Below the pieces are notes generated by a model. That model was not told where the DNA came from. It worked only from the letters and a program-made list of their open reading frames with translations, and did no database searches. From Saprospiraceae bacterium (GTDB lineage: Bacteria > Bacteroidota > Bacteroidia > Chitinophagales > Saprospiraceae): 64,000 bases of DNA. Positions 63,176 to 64,000 of this stretch are shown here, in pieces. The stretch lies in assembly GCA_028279185.1 (NCBI GenBank), contig JANQSS010000043.1, positions 62,001 through 126,000 on the forward strand, written 5' to 3'. The translations under genes were made by a program, and so were the position numbers. The stretch's first letter is position 1, and the number at the start of each line of letters is the position of its first letter.

Positions 63176-64000
63176 ATGAACTTTGTTATAAATATTAGTA
63201 CAAGGCTATGCTGGAAAATCGCAATGCTTGTCATTTTAAGCATTCAGGTTAGTCAAAGTCAGATCAACCTGGATGTCGAAGGTGTAGCGAAAATATCATC
63301 ATTGAGTAATTCGGAACAACGATTACTTTTCACCGACAGTCTTGGACATATTAACAATGTCGAAAACGGTCAGGAAGTCACTTATTATGATGCCAATGGA
63401 AATCCAAGAATTCGATTCAAGCCGGACTCCGCTATGATCGAATTTTTCGACAACAATGAAGTAATAACGACATTATATGTGCTGGACAGCTCATCCAATT
63501 CCGCCAATAGGGCGCAAAGCAGGGATGTAGCTGATCCTATATTTGATGCATTCGTCCAGCAAACAAAAGGTAGCGATGCGAATGTAATTCTACTAGACGA
63601 ATCTACACCAACTTGCAGGCGTATTCGATTTATTGATGTATTTACGAGTCAGACTCAGGCTGAATTTAAATTTTCAGAAGGAAGTGATGATATTCTGGAA
63701 GCCAATGTTAATTTTAATTTTCTAACTGATGGAAATCTCACAGGGTCGACCCGTTTTATTGAAGCTGGTCATATTATACTCAACCCCGATTCTCCGGCAT
63801 TTCAGCAATTCTCTGATATATTAAATACTATTGGCTCGTTCAATTCGCCAACCGATTTTACGATTGCCAATTATGACAAATCAGGAATCGAATTTATAGA
63901 TTTCGACGGATCAACATTCAACACCGCCGGAATTATTATGGATCCAAATACAGGTGATTTGGATGTTTCAGGCAACAATGTAAATGTTAATACAGGGCTG
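63176..64000 (+). CDS. Large secreted protein, N-terminal part (runs off the right edge)
   Basis: An open frame of 275 codons from ATG 63176 to the window end without a stop. It begins with a signal peptide (hydrophobic MLVILSIQVSQS, cleavage near QSQ) and continues INLDVEGVAKISSLS. The rest is rich in Asn, Asp, Ser and Thr with short beta strands (GHINNVENGQEVTYYDANG, FIDFDGSTFNTAG, DLDVSGNNVNVN), typical of surface proteins of this phylum, including phage-tail-fibre-like or collar proteins that begin with short DVxGxAKIS repeats. Domain identity cannot be settled from the visible part. It is divergent from the Crp/Fnr gene. Confidence 0.7.
   Translation, partial: MNFVINISTRLCWKIAMLVILSIQVSQSQINLDVEGVAKISSLSNSEQRLLFTDSLGHINNVENGQEVTYYDANGNPRIRFKPDSAMIEFFDNNEVITTLYVLDSSSNSANRAQSRDVADPIFDAFVQQTKGSDANVILLDESTPTCRRIRFIDVFTSQTQAEFKFSEGSDDILEANVNFNFLTDGNLTGSTRFIEAGHIILNPDSPAFQQFSDILNTIGSFNSPTDFTIANYDKSGIEFIDFDGSTFNTAGIIMDPNTGDLDVSGNNVNVNTGL

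Overview
The window looks like chromosome from a low-GC, free-living Bacteroidota, most likely a member of the Saprospirales. Many secreted proteins end in type IX secretion system (T9SS) sorting domains of both the type A and the gliding-motility-like type B kind. Several starts are preceded by the Bacteroidota -7 box TAnnTTTG. Carboxypeptidase-regulatory-like N-termini, a TonB-dependent receptor and a PorT-like barrel add to this. I saw no rRNA, tRNA, CRISPR array, insertion sequence or prophage.

Region 1 (1-12.2 kb) is a small non-ribosomal peptide locus. It holds the start of a divergent acyl-CoA dehydrogenase that runs off the left edge, a HupE/UreJ-like membrane protein, a 2285-residue NRPS (C-A-T-E-C-T-TE) with a Cys in place of the thioesterase Ser, an Sfp-type phosphopantetheinyl transferase overlapping the NRPS, and after about 480 bases a TonB-dependent receptor. 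The gene set would fit production and uptake of a metal-binding peptide, but that is inference.

Region 2 (12.3-23.2 kb) has a lipoprotein, aspS, two related secreted proteins (one a chimera of a regulatory-like domain, a plug-like stretch and a vWA domain), a class C beta-lactamase-like hydrolase, an M29-like peptidase, a SnoaL-like protein, and an ECF sigma factor with a one-TM TPR protein.

Region 3 (23.4-33.1 kb) has NhaC-like and YfcC-like transporters, a DUF2853 protein, an MtfA-like peptidase fused to a SEC-C motif, and the most striking set: a second ECF sigma factor, a second one-TM TPR protein (probable anti-sigma) and a convergent, membrane-anchored TPR-CHAT protease. Sigma factor, inhibitor candidate and caspase-like protease resemble in principle the CHAT/sigma logic known from type III-E CRISPR loci, but here without CRISPR and apparently across a membrane.

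Region 4 (33.4-50.3 kb) is rich in secreted and adhesive proteins: two T9SS type B proteins, a reprolysin-like metalloprotease, a multidomain protein in which two HYR-like modules are each split by an insert, and a T9SS type A beta-helix protein. Between them lie housekeeping genes (a TPMT-like methyltransferase, a TrpF-like protein, an outer membrane barrel, DinB, an alkyltransferase-like protein, DUF1761).

Region 5 (50.6-64 kb) is mostly core: an ECF sigma factor, a FemAB-like acyltransferase, ATP-type pckA, rodA with a SPOR protein, a PpiD/SurA-like chaperone, a four-gene minus-strand operon (S9-like hydrolase, DUF3500 lipoprotein, methyltransferase, GNAT), a second DinB-like protein, a Crp/Fnr regulator, and the start of a large secreted protein that leaves the window on the right.
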